DNA of 64,000 nucleotides from Melanopsichium pennsylvanicum (Eukaryota; Basidiomycota; Ustilaginomycetes; Ustilaginales): NCBI GenBank assembly GCA_900208305.1, contig OAPG01000013.1:496001-560000 (forward strand). The letters run 5' to 3'. Every line of letters starts with the position of its first letter. The first letter of the stretch is position 1. A program made the translations under genes and the position numbers. Under the pieces are notes generated by a model, which made no database searches, was not told the DNA's origin, and worked only from the letters and a program-made list of their open reading frames with translations. Shown here piece by piece: positions 31,872-41,727 of the stretch.

Positions 31872-34800
31872 CTAACGACCCTCCTCACCACTCAATGATG
31901 ATGATTGTTGACCCATCTCGACCTGAACACCTCTGCTCACACCTCGTCCCTTTGAAAGAGCCCTAGACGGAATCTTTGGTAATTCCTTTTCCACATGTTC
32001 TGGGCTTGATCTGTCCTTTGAATTGACTTCATCGTTACTTTCACTCCCCTGCCCTTGCTCTCCATCTCCACCGTTTCCGTCGTCGTCGTCGTCATCATCA
32101 TCCGAATCCACATCAACAAATCCTCTTACACTCTCACCTTTTCGTGGCATGTAATCCCTACCACTCTGACCCTTTGTAACCGCTCTCTCATCCAAATGTT
32201 TTCCGTGATACTCTTCCCCTTTGCCAACCGGTACCAGCTTGTTCCTCAAACTTTCAATCAAACTCTTTCGTCTCTCCTTTCCTCGACCTTCTCTCGCACC
32301 AACTTCAACTTGGTCTGATGTCTCTCCTCCTCCTTCTTCTTCTTCTTCGCCGCCTTGCCGTTGTTGTGTTTCATATTCATGATGATGATTACGTATATGT
32401 GCAGCGATCGTAGGCGTTCCCTTTTTACCAAGTGAGGCGAGCTTTACACTAGCAAAGATACCAGTCTTGGGTGTCGTCGCTGAATCGCTTTCCACCGCTT
32501 CATCCATGAGTTTTTGTCGATAAGGTAACGGTAAATCCCTCATGATCTTGAAACTGTCGGTATTACCAATCTGCTCATTCTCCACACGCAGATTGTTCCA
32601 ACAAGCCCTACGGATCATCTCGACAAACGCAGCCAAGAAACTCCTCAGTGTCACCGACGCCGAACCTGGGATCAAGTAAATCAACCAAACACTCCTTCCA
32701 ACCACATCGACCAGCATGAAAATGTAGTACACGGGTTGTGGGAAACTGATCTCGTTCCTGAGCAAAAAATGTTTGGCTCTAGGTTTGAGCACGGACCAAT
32801 CCATAAGTAGGTCCCAACCAATGTGCCACACCGAATAGATGGTAGCGAAAAGGATCCACAACGCCTTATCCCTTCCAGGCAGAGAGTTGCCTCGACGATA
32901 GTGGATGTACATGAAATTGTACACTACGGCAGAAGCGTACTTGCCAGCGTTGACGAGATGCAGGTGGGTCTTGTAATCGCTATCGATCCAACGACGGATA
33001 CATTGACCCAGACGTAGCCATGCAGGCACAGAGAGCAGCACAGCCGTCCAATATGTGTGGTTGGGAGAACATCGATCAGGATACGCCCAGTCGTGATGAT
33101 ATTCGCATCCAAAGAACCAAAAGTTGCTGATGGTCCAAGCAAGTGAGTTGAGTTCGTCTCCAAGAAAGAAGTCGCGGAATTCGACCCTTTTGAAACCTGC
33201 TGTCAAGACCCTCAAGAGACTTTTTGCAAACCACCACCGCGAGGCGGGTAAGAGAATTGGTAACGGGTTGAGCATAAGAGACGCGGTGATGACCAGCCAT
33301 ACGGTAGGCCAAGTGGTGGGAGAGATCGAACCGGGGAACGGATTGATGAAAGAGACCCAGAAGCAGCACGAGAGAAAAAGCATGAGCAACGAAGGGATTT
33401 CGAAAAACTGGCGATGATCCATGGTCGTCCTCACATCCCATTCAAAGATGAAGACCGTGTTGATCCTCACCGCGTGCCACCAGGCCAGGTTGAGTCCGAA
33501 CACCAATGCAAACAGGGTGGGGATGAATTCGGCACCATACACTCTGAGCAACGCTTGCCAGTTGGGAATCTCGGCTTGCGTCTCTGGCTTCATGGCTTCG
33601 ATGAGTCCACCAACGATTGCGCACAGAGAGATGCCGAGGTAGAAACCACTGCGAAACACACTGTAGTGATGTGTGGTGTGATCCTCTCTCGCCCTCAAAC
33701 GGTTGAGCGCCTGCTTGCGGTTTCCGTGTTCAAAGTAGGCGGTATAGATGTCCTCGGTGGCCTTTCGTAGCCTTTCGATGCGGTCGGAGGTGACGAGGAT
33801 GGTGGGAGCTACTTTGTCGTGATAGTAAAGATCCGAACAGGGAACGCCTACGCTTTTGGAGAGCTTCTTCATGACCTTGGCAAAGCCTGTTCTATTGAGG
33901 ATCTTGTAATTGGTCAAGGTATCGAGAAACTTGTAATACTCCAATACGGCGGCTTTGAGCTTTTTGCGCGCTGCAGCGTAGGCTTCTGGGTCGTGGCTCA
34001 TGGCGGCTGCCTTGTTGGCTTCTCGGATGGCCTGGTCCGTGTCGTCATCCCAGCCGCGTAGGCTCGCCTGCATCTGGGCCAGGGCCTTTGCACGACGCTT
34101 GTCGCCTTCATCATCGTCGTTGTTCTCTGTCCTGCGGTTGTTAGTGTCCAGCGAAAAGCGAGGATCAGCACCGTCGGTGACTCGCTCACCGTTGAGCTCG
34201 CGTGATTTGAGTTGGGTCAGCGCGGGTACGGATTTGATCCTGTGTGCCACCTCGTCGGCAACAACCAACCTGCTACCAGGCAGATTGGACAGCAACTGAC
34301 TCATCCTATGCCTCCTACTGCCAGCGCTCGTCTTGTCATGATCGCTGATGTTGTACTTTGCTCTGTACTCCCTCCTGTGATCTGCAAGTTCCTTCAACTG
34401 ACGTGCGAGCTGCGCATACTTTTTGGCAGCTTCATGCTCTTGCGCTTCGTAGAAGGTGACTACGCGTTCGAGTTCGGCATTACAGGCGGAAAAGATTTTG
34501 GCCTCCTCGTCGTCAAAGTAGATGGTGATGAGATCTTGAAGGGAGGCTGGAGGATCGTCGTTGATGGAGCGAGTGGATGAAGTGCGAGAGAGGAGAAGAC
34601 GGTGTTTGTTGGAGGTCGACGTGGAGAAAGAGCTGTTGATTGCGCGGCGGGAGGGGTTGTGAGGTGTGTGTGCAGGACGAGCGCGGGTTGTAGCCGAGTC
34701 GTCGTAGCGGAGGGTGGCATGAGGCGTAGACGGAGAGGGTGCAGAATTGTGTTGAGCAGAAGAGTCTTGTTTGTGTGAAGTCGAGACGTCGTTGGCTATT

Positions 34801-35357
34801 GGTTCATTTTCGATGAGGTGTGTGTTGGAGTCGATGCTGCTGTGTTGTTGGTCAGTCAAAGTATCTGGCCGTGGCGCTGGCTGTGATTGTGCTTCAACAT
34901 CGTTTGGTGGATTGGTCTCGTGCGCAGGAAGACGCATAGGTGCACCATCGTGGGTATAGTCATCGAAGGAAAGACGAAGCCCTGTACCTGCGAGAATTAC
35001 GACGGGCAAGGGAGGCAGGGCAGGTGCAGGAGCACTAGCATTCGCATTCGCATTGGTGCCACCGTAGTCATGACGTTTGAGATAGCCTGGACTGGATGCG
35101 AGGGTGTATTGAGCATCACGATCCGAGGATGTGGTACCATTTCGTTTTCGAAGAAAAGGGTCTGTTGAGGGCGTGGATGGTGTGACGAAGGTGGAGCTCG
35201 AGTGAGTAGGAGAGATTTCTAGCTGTGCTTCGAGTCGTAAACGAGCCTGTCGATGTTCTGCCACGCGCTTGATGAGCTTTTTGAGGCCACGATACTGTAT
35301 GTACACCTTTTTCCATTCGGGAACCGTGTTTTCGTCGAGATATCGAGCGAACTTCAT
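31872..35357 (-). CDS. SYG1: SPX-EXS phosphate transporter/sensor of the Syg1/XPR1 family
   Basis: 1,161 residues, one exon. An N-terminal SPX domain (about 1-490) binds inositol pyrophosphates: it starts MKFARYLDENTVPEWKKVYI and ends in TNYKILNRTGFAKVMKKLSK, whose Lys cluster is the known ligand site. A low-complexity Ser/His/Asn-rich insertion of roughly 200 residues splits the SPX helices. Then come several membrane helices and an EXS domain (about 560-900), and a long acidic/Ser-rich cytosolic tail with an Asp run near residue 1,100. Family members export phosphate (XPR1, yeast Syg1) at the plasma membrane or Golgi. Direction of transport is inferred from the family. It is divergent from EXO84, with 579 bp between. 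Confidence 0.92.
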   Translation of the reverse strand: MKFARYLDENTVPEWKKVYIQYRGLKKLIKRVAEHRQARLRLEAQLEISPTHSSSTFVTPSTPSTDPFLRKRNGTTSSDRDAQYTLASSPGYLKRHDYGGTNANANASAPAPALPPLPVVILAGTGLRLSFDDYTHDGAPMRLPAHETNPPNDVEAQSQPAPRPDTLTDQQHSSIDSNTHLIENEPIANDVSTSHKQDSSAQHNSAPSPSTPHATLRYDDSATTRARPAHTPHNPSRRAINSSFSTSTSNKHRLLLSRTSSTRSINDDPPASLQDLITIYFDDEEAKIFSACNAELERVVTFYEAQEHEAAKKYAQLARQLKELADHRREYRAKYNISDHDKTSAGSRRHRMSQLLSNLPGSRLVVADEVAHRIKSVPALTQLKSRELNGERVTDGADPRFSLDTNNRRTENNDDDEGDKRRAKALAQMQASLRGWDDDTDQAIREANKAAAMSHDPEAYAAARKKLKAAVLEYYKFLDTLTNYKILNRTGFAKVMKKLSKSVGVPCSDLYYHDKVAPTILVTSDRIERLRKATEDIYTAYFEHGNRKQALNRLRAREDHTTHHYSVFRSGFYLGISLCAIVGGLIEAMKPETQAEIPNWQALLRVYGAEFIPTLFALVFGLNLAWWHAVRINTVFIFEWDVRTTMDHRQFFEIPSLLMLFLSCCFWVSFINPFPGSISPTTWPTVWLVITASLMLNPLPILLPASRWWFAKSLLRVLTAGFKRVEFRDFFLGDELNSLAWTISNFWFFGCEYHHDWAYPDRCSPNHTYWTAVLLSVPAWLRLGQCIRRWIDSDYKTHLHLVNAGKYASAVVYNFMYIHYRRGNSLPGRDKALWILFATIYSVWHIGWDLLMDWSVLKPRAKHFLLRNEISFPQPVYYIFMLVDVVGRSVWLIYLIPGSASVTLRSFLAAFVEMIRRACWNNLRVENEQIGNTDSFKIMRDLPLPYRQKLMDEAVESDSATTPKTGIFASVKLASLGKKGTPTIAAHIRNHHHEYETQQRQGGEEEEEGGGETSDQVEVGAREGRGKERRKSLIESLRNKLVPVGKGEEYHGKHLDERAVTKGQSGRDYMPRKGESVRGFVDVDSDDDDDDDDGNGGDGEQGQGSESNDEVNSKDRSSPEHVEKELPKIPSRALSKGRGVSRGVQVEMGQQSSSLSGEEGR

Positions 35358-35936
35358 GTTGTGGTATCGGTGAAAGGAATGTTAGAGAAAAAGGAGACTA
35401 GAAATGAAACGACTACGAAGAGTAAATGTAGGATTGGTACGAGGGCATGATGTGAGTTGGAGATCTAGGAGAAGCAATGGTAGGACGAGGTAAGTTAGAT
35501 AAGAAAGGAGCGTGCGGTCACGTCATAGGATTTGTTGAATGACGGTTGAAAGGCTTTGTCGGACCGAAGTCGTGCGTAGATTGATGGTCAGAGTGATGAT
35601 GGTTTATAAGGTGGTGATGAAAGTTAGACAGCTTCGGGCCGACGATGATGGTGAAGAAAAAAGGTCAATCTTCCCAAAAATCAATGTTAGACCTATATAC
35701 GTCTAACATTAGTCTCAAATTTATTAGTATTATTGACGTTTGATCTGTGCGTTTGCATGTTTTGGCGGCAGTGATTTGTGTGGAGCAACACCGTACTACC
35801 ATCTTTTGGCCTCCTCATCTTGCACTACAACTTGTTCCACTACACCTTGTTCCACTACACCTTGATCTACTCGTCGCACACTTCACTGTAGCATGCCTTG
35901 AAGTTAGGCCACAGCAACTAACCTCCAAATATCACC
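35358..35936. promoter_or_regulatory. Divergent promoter SYG1 / EXO84 with a 10-bp inverted repeat
   Basis: 579 bp between two divergent starts. A perfect inverted repeat lies in it: AATGTTAGAC at 35683-35692 and GTCTAACATT at 35701-35710, with the 8-nt spacer CTATATAC. It could be a dimeric factor site or a hairpin. Direct repeats of CACTACA(C/A)CTTG follow near 35825-35870. Confidence 0.5.
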
Positions 35937-38381
35937 ATGTCACGATCACTTCGTACGCGTCCCACGACGCTCTATGCTCAAGATAGTCACCACAATCCCG
36001 TCATCACACCCGTCCCTTCTGCATCTTCTCAGACTTACCAAAGTAATGCCTCTTATTCACATCAAGATTCTTCTTCATCAGCATCATATAGTCAAGGCAA
36101 CAATAATGATCTACGTTCTTCTTCTTCCTCTGGAGGCAACACCAGACGTGTCCTCAACAAGTCCAGAAACAAGGCTTCCCAAGTCGGCAGCAACCTCAAG
36201 AAGCGTCTCTCCATGCGATATGCAGAACCAACCCAGCTCGATGCGGGTGGATTTTCCACGATTCCTTCAGTTCCTTCTCTGCCTCCCATGCCCGCCATCC
36301 ACATCGATGATCGCCCGCATCATCAAGTCGACTCTCGCTACCTCGCTCCCATCAACGAATCTAGTCACGATGCCTACGATCCCGACGACAACGAGCTGCA
36401 AGCCATGCGCAAGAGCTCGGAAACATCTCGCTCGCGCACAGACATGTTTGAAACCGATCCTGCCGTCGATCTTGAACTGCTCTCCCAATCCGATTTCGAT
36501 CCTCAAACGTATCTACGTGCCAAGCTCTCCCATCATACCGAATCCAGCTTGAGAGGCTTCAAGTCGAGCCTCAACGCAGCCAAACAAGCGGCAAACGACG
36601 ACCTCAAGAGGCAGGTCTTCAAAAACTATTCTGAATTTATCACCATCAGTAAAGAGATTGCCACGCTCGAAAATGATATGCTCGAGCTCAAGGAACTTTT
36701 GTCCGAGTGGAAGCAATTGCCGCAAGCATTGGAACTCGACGACTCTTCCAGCGCTTCTTCTTTGTCCGACTCGTTCTCACGTGTAAAACCCTCCGGCAAG
36801 CCAAATAGGAATAGTACCATCGACCTTCAGCAAATCTACCGAGCTCAAATCACCTCACTGTGGGAAGGAATCGAAGGATCTCAGAAGTTTCTCCCTTACA
36901 TTCCGGGTAGACACCTCATTGCAGAAGCCAGCAGCTTCACCGAGCTCAACGCTGCCACCTACAAACCTCAACAATCCGTCGCGCTTTTTTTGTTAGATGA
37001 CTTGCTACTTATAGCCACCAGAAGAAAAAGACAGATGAGCAGCAAGGTGCGTTTGGTGGCCGAGCGATGTTTCAGTCTGGCCGAAATCGTCGTGATCGAT
37101 CTAAAGGATGGCGGCGATCTGACAAATGCCATCAAGATCAAGCGTGCAAGCGAGACCCACGTATACCGCACCGATCGGACCCAAGACAAACGTGCTCTGC
37201 TCAACGCTTTCCGTCGTGTGGCAGAAGAGCTGGCCAAGAAGAGAAGAAACGAATCCGAGTCCGATACTGCCCAAGCACTCAAGCGCAATTCCACACTTCT
37301 GTCCTCGCCTCCCATCGCACACCATTCTTTCGATTCTCACAGCCTGGATGGCAGCAGCGCTTCGGTAAGTCGAGGATACGATGGAGCACTTCTGACATCC
37401 ATTGGAGAGGATGCGCCAACGGACGGTCACGGGGGCGTCATGGCAGCAGCTGCAGCCACAGCAGCATCCGAACGAAAGGATCCTGGTCGATGGAACAATG
37501 ATTTTGCCGACCAACTCTCGGTTTGCATCGCTCTTCGCGAATGGGATCAAGCCGTCACGCTCATCGAAAAAGGTCGAGCCGTTTTGTCCACCTACACTTC
37601 GCCCACCACCGACGCAGCCTCGCTGGATCTCTCCAACAAACTCACTCAACGCACTGCTGAACTGGTCAACGCCGTATCGTCCGACTTTGTACGTCAACAT
37701 CTCAAAAAGTCGTCGGTCACACGCAACGCTTCGTACCTCTTACGTCTGGATCAAGGTGAGAAAGCAAGGCAGCTTTTCTTGGACGCTCGTACCGAATTGT
37801 TGAAAAAGAGAACAAGGCAGATCAAGTTTGAAGGTGATACAGGCTTGTACATTAGTGAATTGGGCATGGTGCATTTCACGCTCATCAAGAATACGAGCGA
37901 GTGGTACATGAGTGCTTTCAAAGATGGGAGGATGGCAAGCGGATTTGTTCAGTGGGCTTGGGAGAGGGCCGAGGAGTTTGGTCAATTGTTCCGACGACAG
38001 GTGTATGGGGTGGGTGAGGAACAGCAAGGTGAAACGTTGGTCAAGGAGGTCAAGGAGATCAGTTTGAGATTGGCAGGACAGTTGAAAGAGGTGGGATTGG
38101 ATTTCAGCTTCTTGTTGGAACAGTTGTTGGAGCCAGAACCTGCGATGGTGAGTGTTGAGCAGGTGCAAGGTACAGCATTGGCATCCGAGACGGAAGGATC
38201 AGAAGGAAATCAAGATGTACAGCGTGGAGGAGCAGCCGTTTTGATCCCAAAATTGGTTCTGACCAGGTCAAGCAGGATCGGGTTGGAAGGAGAACAAATC
38301 AAGAGGGAGAGGGAAAGGAAGAGGGGCGAGGTGACCAGTGCTCAGGAATTGAGGCGGCAGAGTGTGATGCATCTCAGCTAG
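35937..38381 (+). CDS. EXO84: Exocyst subunit Exo84
   Basis: 814 residues, one exon. Exo84 is one of the eight exocyst proteins that tether secretory vesicles to the plasma membrane. The N-terminal 180 residues are Ser/Asn/His-rich and disordered. At 186-255 is the helical Vps51/Exo84 start (FDPQTYLRAKLSHHTESSL and the following coiled coil EFITISKEIATLENDMLELK). A PH domain spans about 318-440 (FLPYIPGRHLI ... VALFLLDDLLLIATRRK). An Exo84 C-terminal helical domain runs from about 520 to 740. The tail is charged. Domain order and length fit fungal Exo84 (yeast 753). Confidence 0.9.
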   Translation: MSRSLRTRPTTLYAQDSHHNPVITPVPSASSQTYQSNASYSHQDSSSSASYSQGNNNDLRSSSSSGGNTRRVLNKSRNKASQVGSNLKKRLSMRYAEPTQLDAGGFSTIPSVPSLPPMPAIHIDDRPHHQVDSRYLAPINESSHDAYDPDDNELQAMRKSSETSRSRTDMFETDPAVDLELLSQSDFDPQTYLRAKLSHHTESSLRGFKSSLNAAKQAANDDLKRQVFKNYSEFITISKEIATLENDMLELKELLSEWKQLPQALELDDSSSASSLSDSFSRVKPSGKPNRNSTIDLQQIYRAQITSLWEGIEGSQKFLPYIPGRHLIAEASSFTELNAATYKPQQSVALFLLDDLLLIATRRKRQMSSKVRLVAERCFSLAEIVVIDLKDGGDLTNAIKIKRASETHVYRTDRTQDKRALLNAFRRVAEELAKKRRNESESDTAQALKRNSTLLSSPPIAHHSFDSHSLDGSSASVSRGYDGALLTSIGEDAPTDGHGGVMAAAAATAASERKDPGRWNNDFADQLSVCIALREWDQAVTLIEKGRAVLSTYTSPTTDAASLDLSNKLTQRTAELVNAVSSDFVRQHLKKSSVTRNASYLLRLDQGEKARQLFLDARTELLKKRTRQIKFEGDTGLYISELGMVHFTLIKNTSEWYMSAFKDGRMASGFVQWAWERAEEFGQLFRRQVYGVGEEQQGETLVKEVKEISLRLAGQLKEVGLDFSFLLEQLLEPEPAMVSVEQVQGTALASETEGSEGNQDVQRGGAAVLIPKLVLTRSSRIGLEGEQIKRERERKRGEVTSAQELRRQSVMHLS

Positions 38382-38564
38382 GTTGATCGCACCACACCGC
38401 ACCGCACCGTATCGTACCCATTGCAATCTCTACACTATCGCTGGCAATTGGAAGCCATTGCTCAGCATCGCGATCGAGCATCACAGTCTTGCTTTCGGTG
38501 CATGTGTGTACTGAGATATGTTGCGAACCAATGATTACAGAGTTCAACAACGCTCTTGCTTGTT

Positions 38565-39611
38565 TTAGGCACGTGTAATTTTTGGTTTACCTGGCACGAC
38601 GATTTCGCCCTCGACGGCTCTGGCCTCTAGACCGATTTTTTTCAAGATGTCATGGTACCTGTGGGGACTCTTTGTTTTTAGGTATTTGAGGATCTTTGCC
38701 CTTTGGTGAGTTAGCAAGCTCATGCTTCTTCTGTTGCTGTTATCGTGTCTGTTTTTGCCCTCGAGATGTTCGTGAAGGTTTCGAATCCTGTAGGTGAGCA
38801 CGGCTGCTTGAACCTCTGGGCTTCCGGTATCCCTTTTTTCACCACCAAAGTGAGAGATGATTCGTCGAATGTTTTCAACCTGGATTCCCTTTCCACTTGC
38901 GTTTCTCAAGTCCAAAATGCGACCCAAAGCTTCTTTGTTGCTAGCTTCTTCGGATGAAACTTTGGCATATTCGGACTCAAACGCAGACACATCGGCATGG
39001 TTGGCTGTACCCCTAATTAAAGTACCCAAATTCCAAGAGTCGAGAATACGATCCTTGATCATGACCTGAGGCAAATTTTGAAATAGCAACTCACGATCAT
39101 GGCCGTCAAGACCAAAGTTGAGTCTGGCCGGTCCACCGAATTCCTTTGCCTGCTTGGATGCGGTTGAGTCGAACAAGTTTCTCGCAGAGGCTGCAGCTTC
39201 GTTGGCAGCGATGGGCACGAGGTTTCCTTGACGATCCTCTTTCACACCCCAAACACTCTGTTTGGTGAGAATGATGTTGGCGAGTTCGGAATCTTGCCAA
39301 ATCTTGTTGCCTGCAGGAGTGAGCTGATGACCAAGCACAACGTCGGGTTTGGAAGATTCGAGCATACGAACTTTGAGGGTACGCTGATCAAGGTTGGATT
39401 TGCGCTTCAAGCGGGCAGTACGTTTCTTGCGTGTTTCAGAGAGGAGCGGCGATGTTGAGAAGGAGGAGCGTTGTTGTTGCGATTGAAACGAGACGAATGT
39501 TTGACGATGCGAAATGGCGTATGAAGTCGATGGGAGTGAAGCTGCCAAGGAGGACAGGGAAAAGGTGGATGGGATGCATCGACAACAGGAAGCTGCTGTG
39601 AGACCTGGCAT
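38565..39611 (-). CDS. Mitochondrial ribosomal protein uS15m
   Basis: 348 residues. The S15 domain is C-terminal (about 245-332): GSPEVQAAVLTYRIRNL, then the RNA-contacting HDNSNRRSMSLLTHQRAK and the YLKTKSPHRYHDILKK helix. The first 60 residues are rich in Ser/Arg/Gln with little acid, fitting a mitochondrial presequence. Bacterial S15 has about 89 residues; the fungal mitochondrial proteins (yeast Mrps28, 286 residues) carry a long N-terminal extension, as here. It binds the small-subunit rRNA of the mitoribosome. It is convergent with EXO84 (183 bp). Confidence 0.92.
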   Translation of the reverse strand: MPGLTAASCCRCIPSTFSLSSLAASLPSTSYAISHRQTFVSFQSQQQRSSFSTSPLLSETRKKRTARLKRKSNLDQRTLKVRMLESSKPDVVLGHQLTPAGNKIWQDSELANIILTKQSVWGVKEDRQGNLVPIAANEAAASARNLFDSTASKQAKEFGGPARLNFGLDGHDRELLFQNLPQVMIKDRILDSWNLGTLIRGTANHADVSAFESEYAKVSSEEASNKEALGRILDLRNASGKGIQVENIRRIISHFGGEKRDTGSPEVQAAVLTYRIRNLHEHLEGKNRHDNSNRRSMSLLTHQRAKILKYLKTKSPHRYHDILKKIGLEARAVEGEIVVPGKPKITRA

Positions 39612-39827
39612 GGTGAATGAAGCAAACTAATGCTAGGGATGCAGGGTAGTGTAGGGTATAGTGTTTGATGTTTGGTGATGACGATGATGAGGAGATTGAC
39701 AAGCGTTTTAATCAGGTGTATTTTCCGTTTTTCTTCATAATCACATACACACAGCCAAGCAGCCATCACAAATTCTTATCGCGCGATACAATATCATAGA
39801 CGCTCTGATTGGAAGGTGCAACTCAAG

Positions 39828-39859
<32 letters not shown>

Positions 39860-40542
39860 AAAACCATAGAGATAGAGGCATTAGAAAATGAGGAAAAGAG
39901 AAAAGAGGGGATTGGTGTTGGGGTCTGCTCTGCGTTGTGCACACAGTATAAGTAATCTCTTACAACCCAGCAACGTCTTGACTCTTCTCTTCGATCAAAA
40001 ACAAGTGTAAGTAGACCACCCTCAACTTTCCAATCTTCGGCACCATTCTACAAACTATCTTACTGACCTTTATACCGTCTCTCATGGCATCCAATCCAAA
40101 CCCATACAGCTGCCAGCCACACCCACTCGCGACTGTCTTTTGGCTCTGAAAAGGGCCAATCTAGATGCTAGGCGAGGTCGCTTTCGGGTGCCAGGGCTCT
40201 TCATTCTCTACCGAGGCTGAGGAGCCGTGGTGGACGAGACCAATGTGATATCCCAGAACGCTATAGGAATCGGTCAAAACCGTGTTATCGGTGGTTTGAT
40301 CGAGCCAAATTGTTCTGGGACATTTTTTCTTTTTCTTTTTCTTCCTTCTTCATCCTCTTTTCTCTTTGCTGGCTCTTCGATCCAATTGCTTCCGTTTTCA
40401 TCGTCCATCGCGATCAGTAGTAAATCATCTCTTTCGATTCGAATGTTCTCCCGCCATTTGATGTTGGTGTTAGTAAGGGTATCATGGCTGCGAAGTCGAG
40501 GTCCGTGTATGGTTGGTTCGTGTGTGTGCATTGTGAACAAGA
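39612..40542. other. Gap between uS15m start and RBM18 end
   Basis: 931 bp. It holds the uS15m promoter, an uninterrupted run of 30 A (39828-39857), a possible spliced plus-strand transcript near 39945-40240, and the 3' flank of the RRM gene. No coding frame of useful length was found. Confidence 0.5.
39828..39857. repeat. A30 homopolymer
   Basis: Thirty consecutive A on the plus strand, 217 bp upstream of the minus-strand uS15m start. No target duplication or coding sequence beside it points to a retroposed mRNA, so it is probably a promoter poly(dA:dT) tract. Confidence 0.9.
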
Positions 40543-41362
40543 TTACTTTGGACGCTGCCGCTGCTGGTTTTTGGGTCCTGTCGCTGAATCCGTCGATTCG
40601 AAATTGGGCTTGGCCGGCAACGAAGAGTGAAACCGCCCTGCACTTGTACTTGTCGACGAAGACAACGCCGTTGTTGAAGCAGCAGCTTGACTCTTTGACT
40701 GTCGCATTTTGGCTAGCTTTGCCTCCATGACTGCGATCTTGGCGTCTGTACTGTGATCACAACAACACTCAAAACAAGTCAGTATCCTCTCGCCGTCTTT
40801 GTTATCTGCTGCAATTGCATCGATCAACATACCCTTGCGGAGTTTTGGCATTCTTGCTCAAACTCAGTTGCGTTGTCTTGTTCGCCTCTACCTCGCCTGC
40901 TACTCCTTGTCTCCTGTCCCTTCTGTGCGGCCCAACTCCTCCAGCTCTTCCTGCACCTTTTTCACTCTCGCCACTCGATTTGGTTGCAAACATGACACAG
41001 ATCCTCTTGCCTCTCAGCGTCTTGTCATGTGCTCCAGCTACCGCCTGCAACGCTTCGTGAGGCGAATCGTACTCTACAAATGCATAGCCTCGCGGTTGTC
41101 CACGTTGAGCACCCGACTTATGAAACAGAAAGTCGAGCTTAGTGATTTTGCCGAATTTGCTGAATGTTTGTATGAGCACATACTCATCCACGCTTGAATG
41201 CAGGTTGCCAATGTACACGCGGGTTTCGTGTTTGGTGCCGGTGGTGATATCAGATTTGCGGGTGGTGGGGGAGGCAATCGTATGAGAAGGTCGAGAGAGG
41301 TATGGATTTGGCAGCGATACAGCTGTGGTCTTAGCGCTGTATGACTGCGGTTCATTTGACAT
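40543..41362 (-). CDS. RRM RNA-binding protein, RBM18-like
   Basis: Two exons, 41362-40833 and 40750-40543, with an 82-nt intron (40751-40832: GTATGT, branch ACTGAC, acceptor CACAG). Splicing completes a Gly codon (GG|T) and continues as TDAKIAVMEAKLAKM, giving 245 residues. One RRM lies at about 47-128, with RNP2 VYIGNL (49-54) and RNP1 RGYAFVEY (91-98). The single RRM followed by a short C-terminal DAKI-MEAKL helix resembles RBM18. Its role is poorly known. The C-terminal tail is Ser/Thr/Ala-rich. The start shares a 365-bp divergent promoter with DOP1. An alternative acceptor 5 nt downstream would break the frame. Confidence 0.82.
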
Positions 41363-41727
41363 GCTGAGGTGACGTACAGTATCTTGCTAAGATGGCGTGT
41401 AATGTTGGTGATGGTCGCTATAAGAAAGGGTTCAAGAATGGGGACGACCGAGTCCGGGTTGGATAGCCGCCGGAGCATCCGAACGGCAGCAGGTTCACGT
41501 GGCCAATCTAACAAAATTAAACTTTGGAAAAATGCACTGCCGCTTTATCAACCACTTTGCGTGGTACAACACTCACAACTTCAACCTCAACACCAACACC
41601 AACACCATCACCACCATAATCAACATCACCACCATAATCAACATCACCACCATAATCAACATCACCACCACCATCGCCATTCCCCATCGCAATGAATGCT
41701 CGCTAAGCTGTCACCTACTATCACAAC
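41363..41727. promoter_or_regulatory. Divergent promoter RBM18-like / DOP1, with minisatellite
   Basis: 365 bp. Near the DOP1 start lie CAACAC repeats and then three perfect 18-bp units CACCACCATAATCAACAT (41609-41662), ending 65 bp before the ATG at 41728. This is a tandem repeat in the probable 5' leader. Confidence 0.75.

Noticed and set aside
39828..39857. A30 tract as the tail of a retroposed mRNA
   Set aside because: No flanking duplication and no gene-like sequence next to it.
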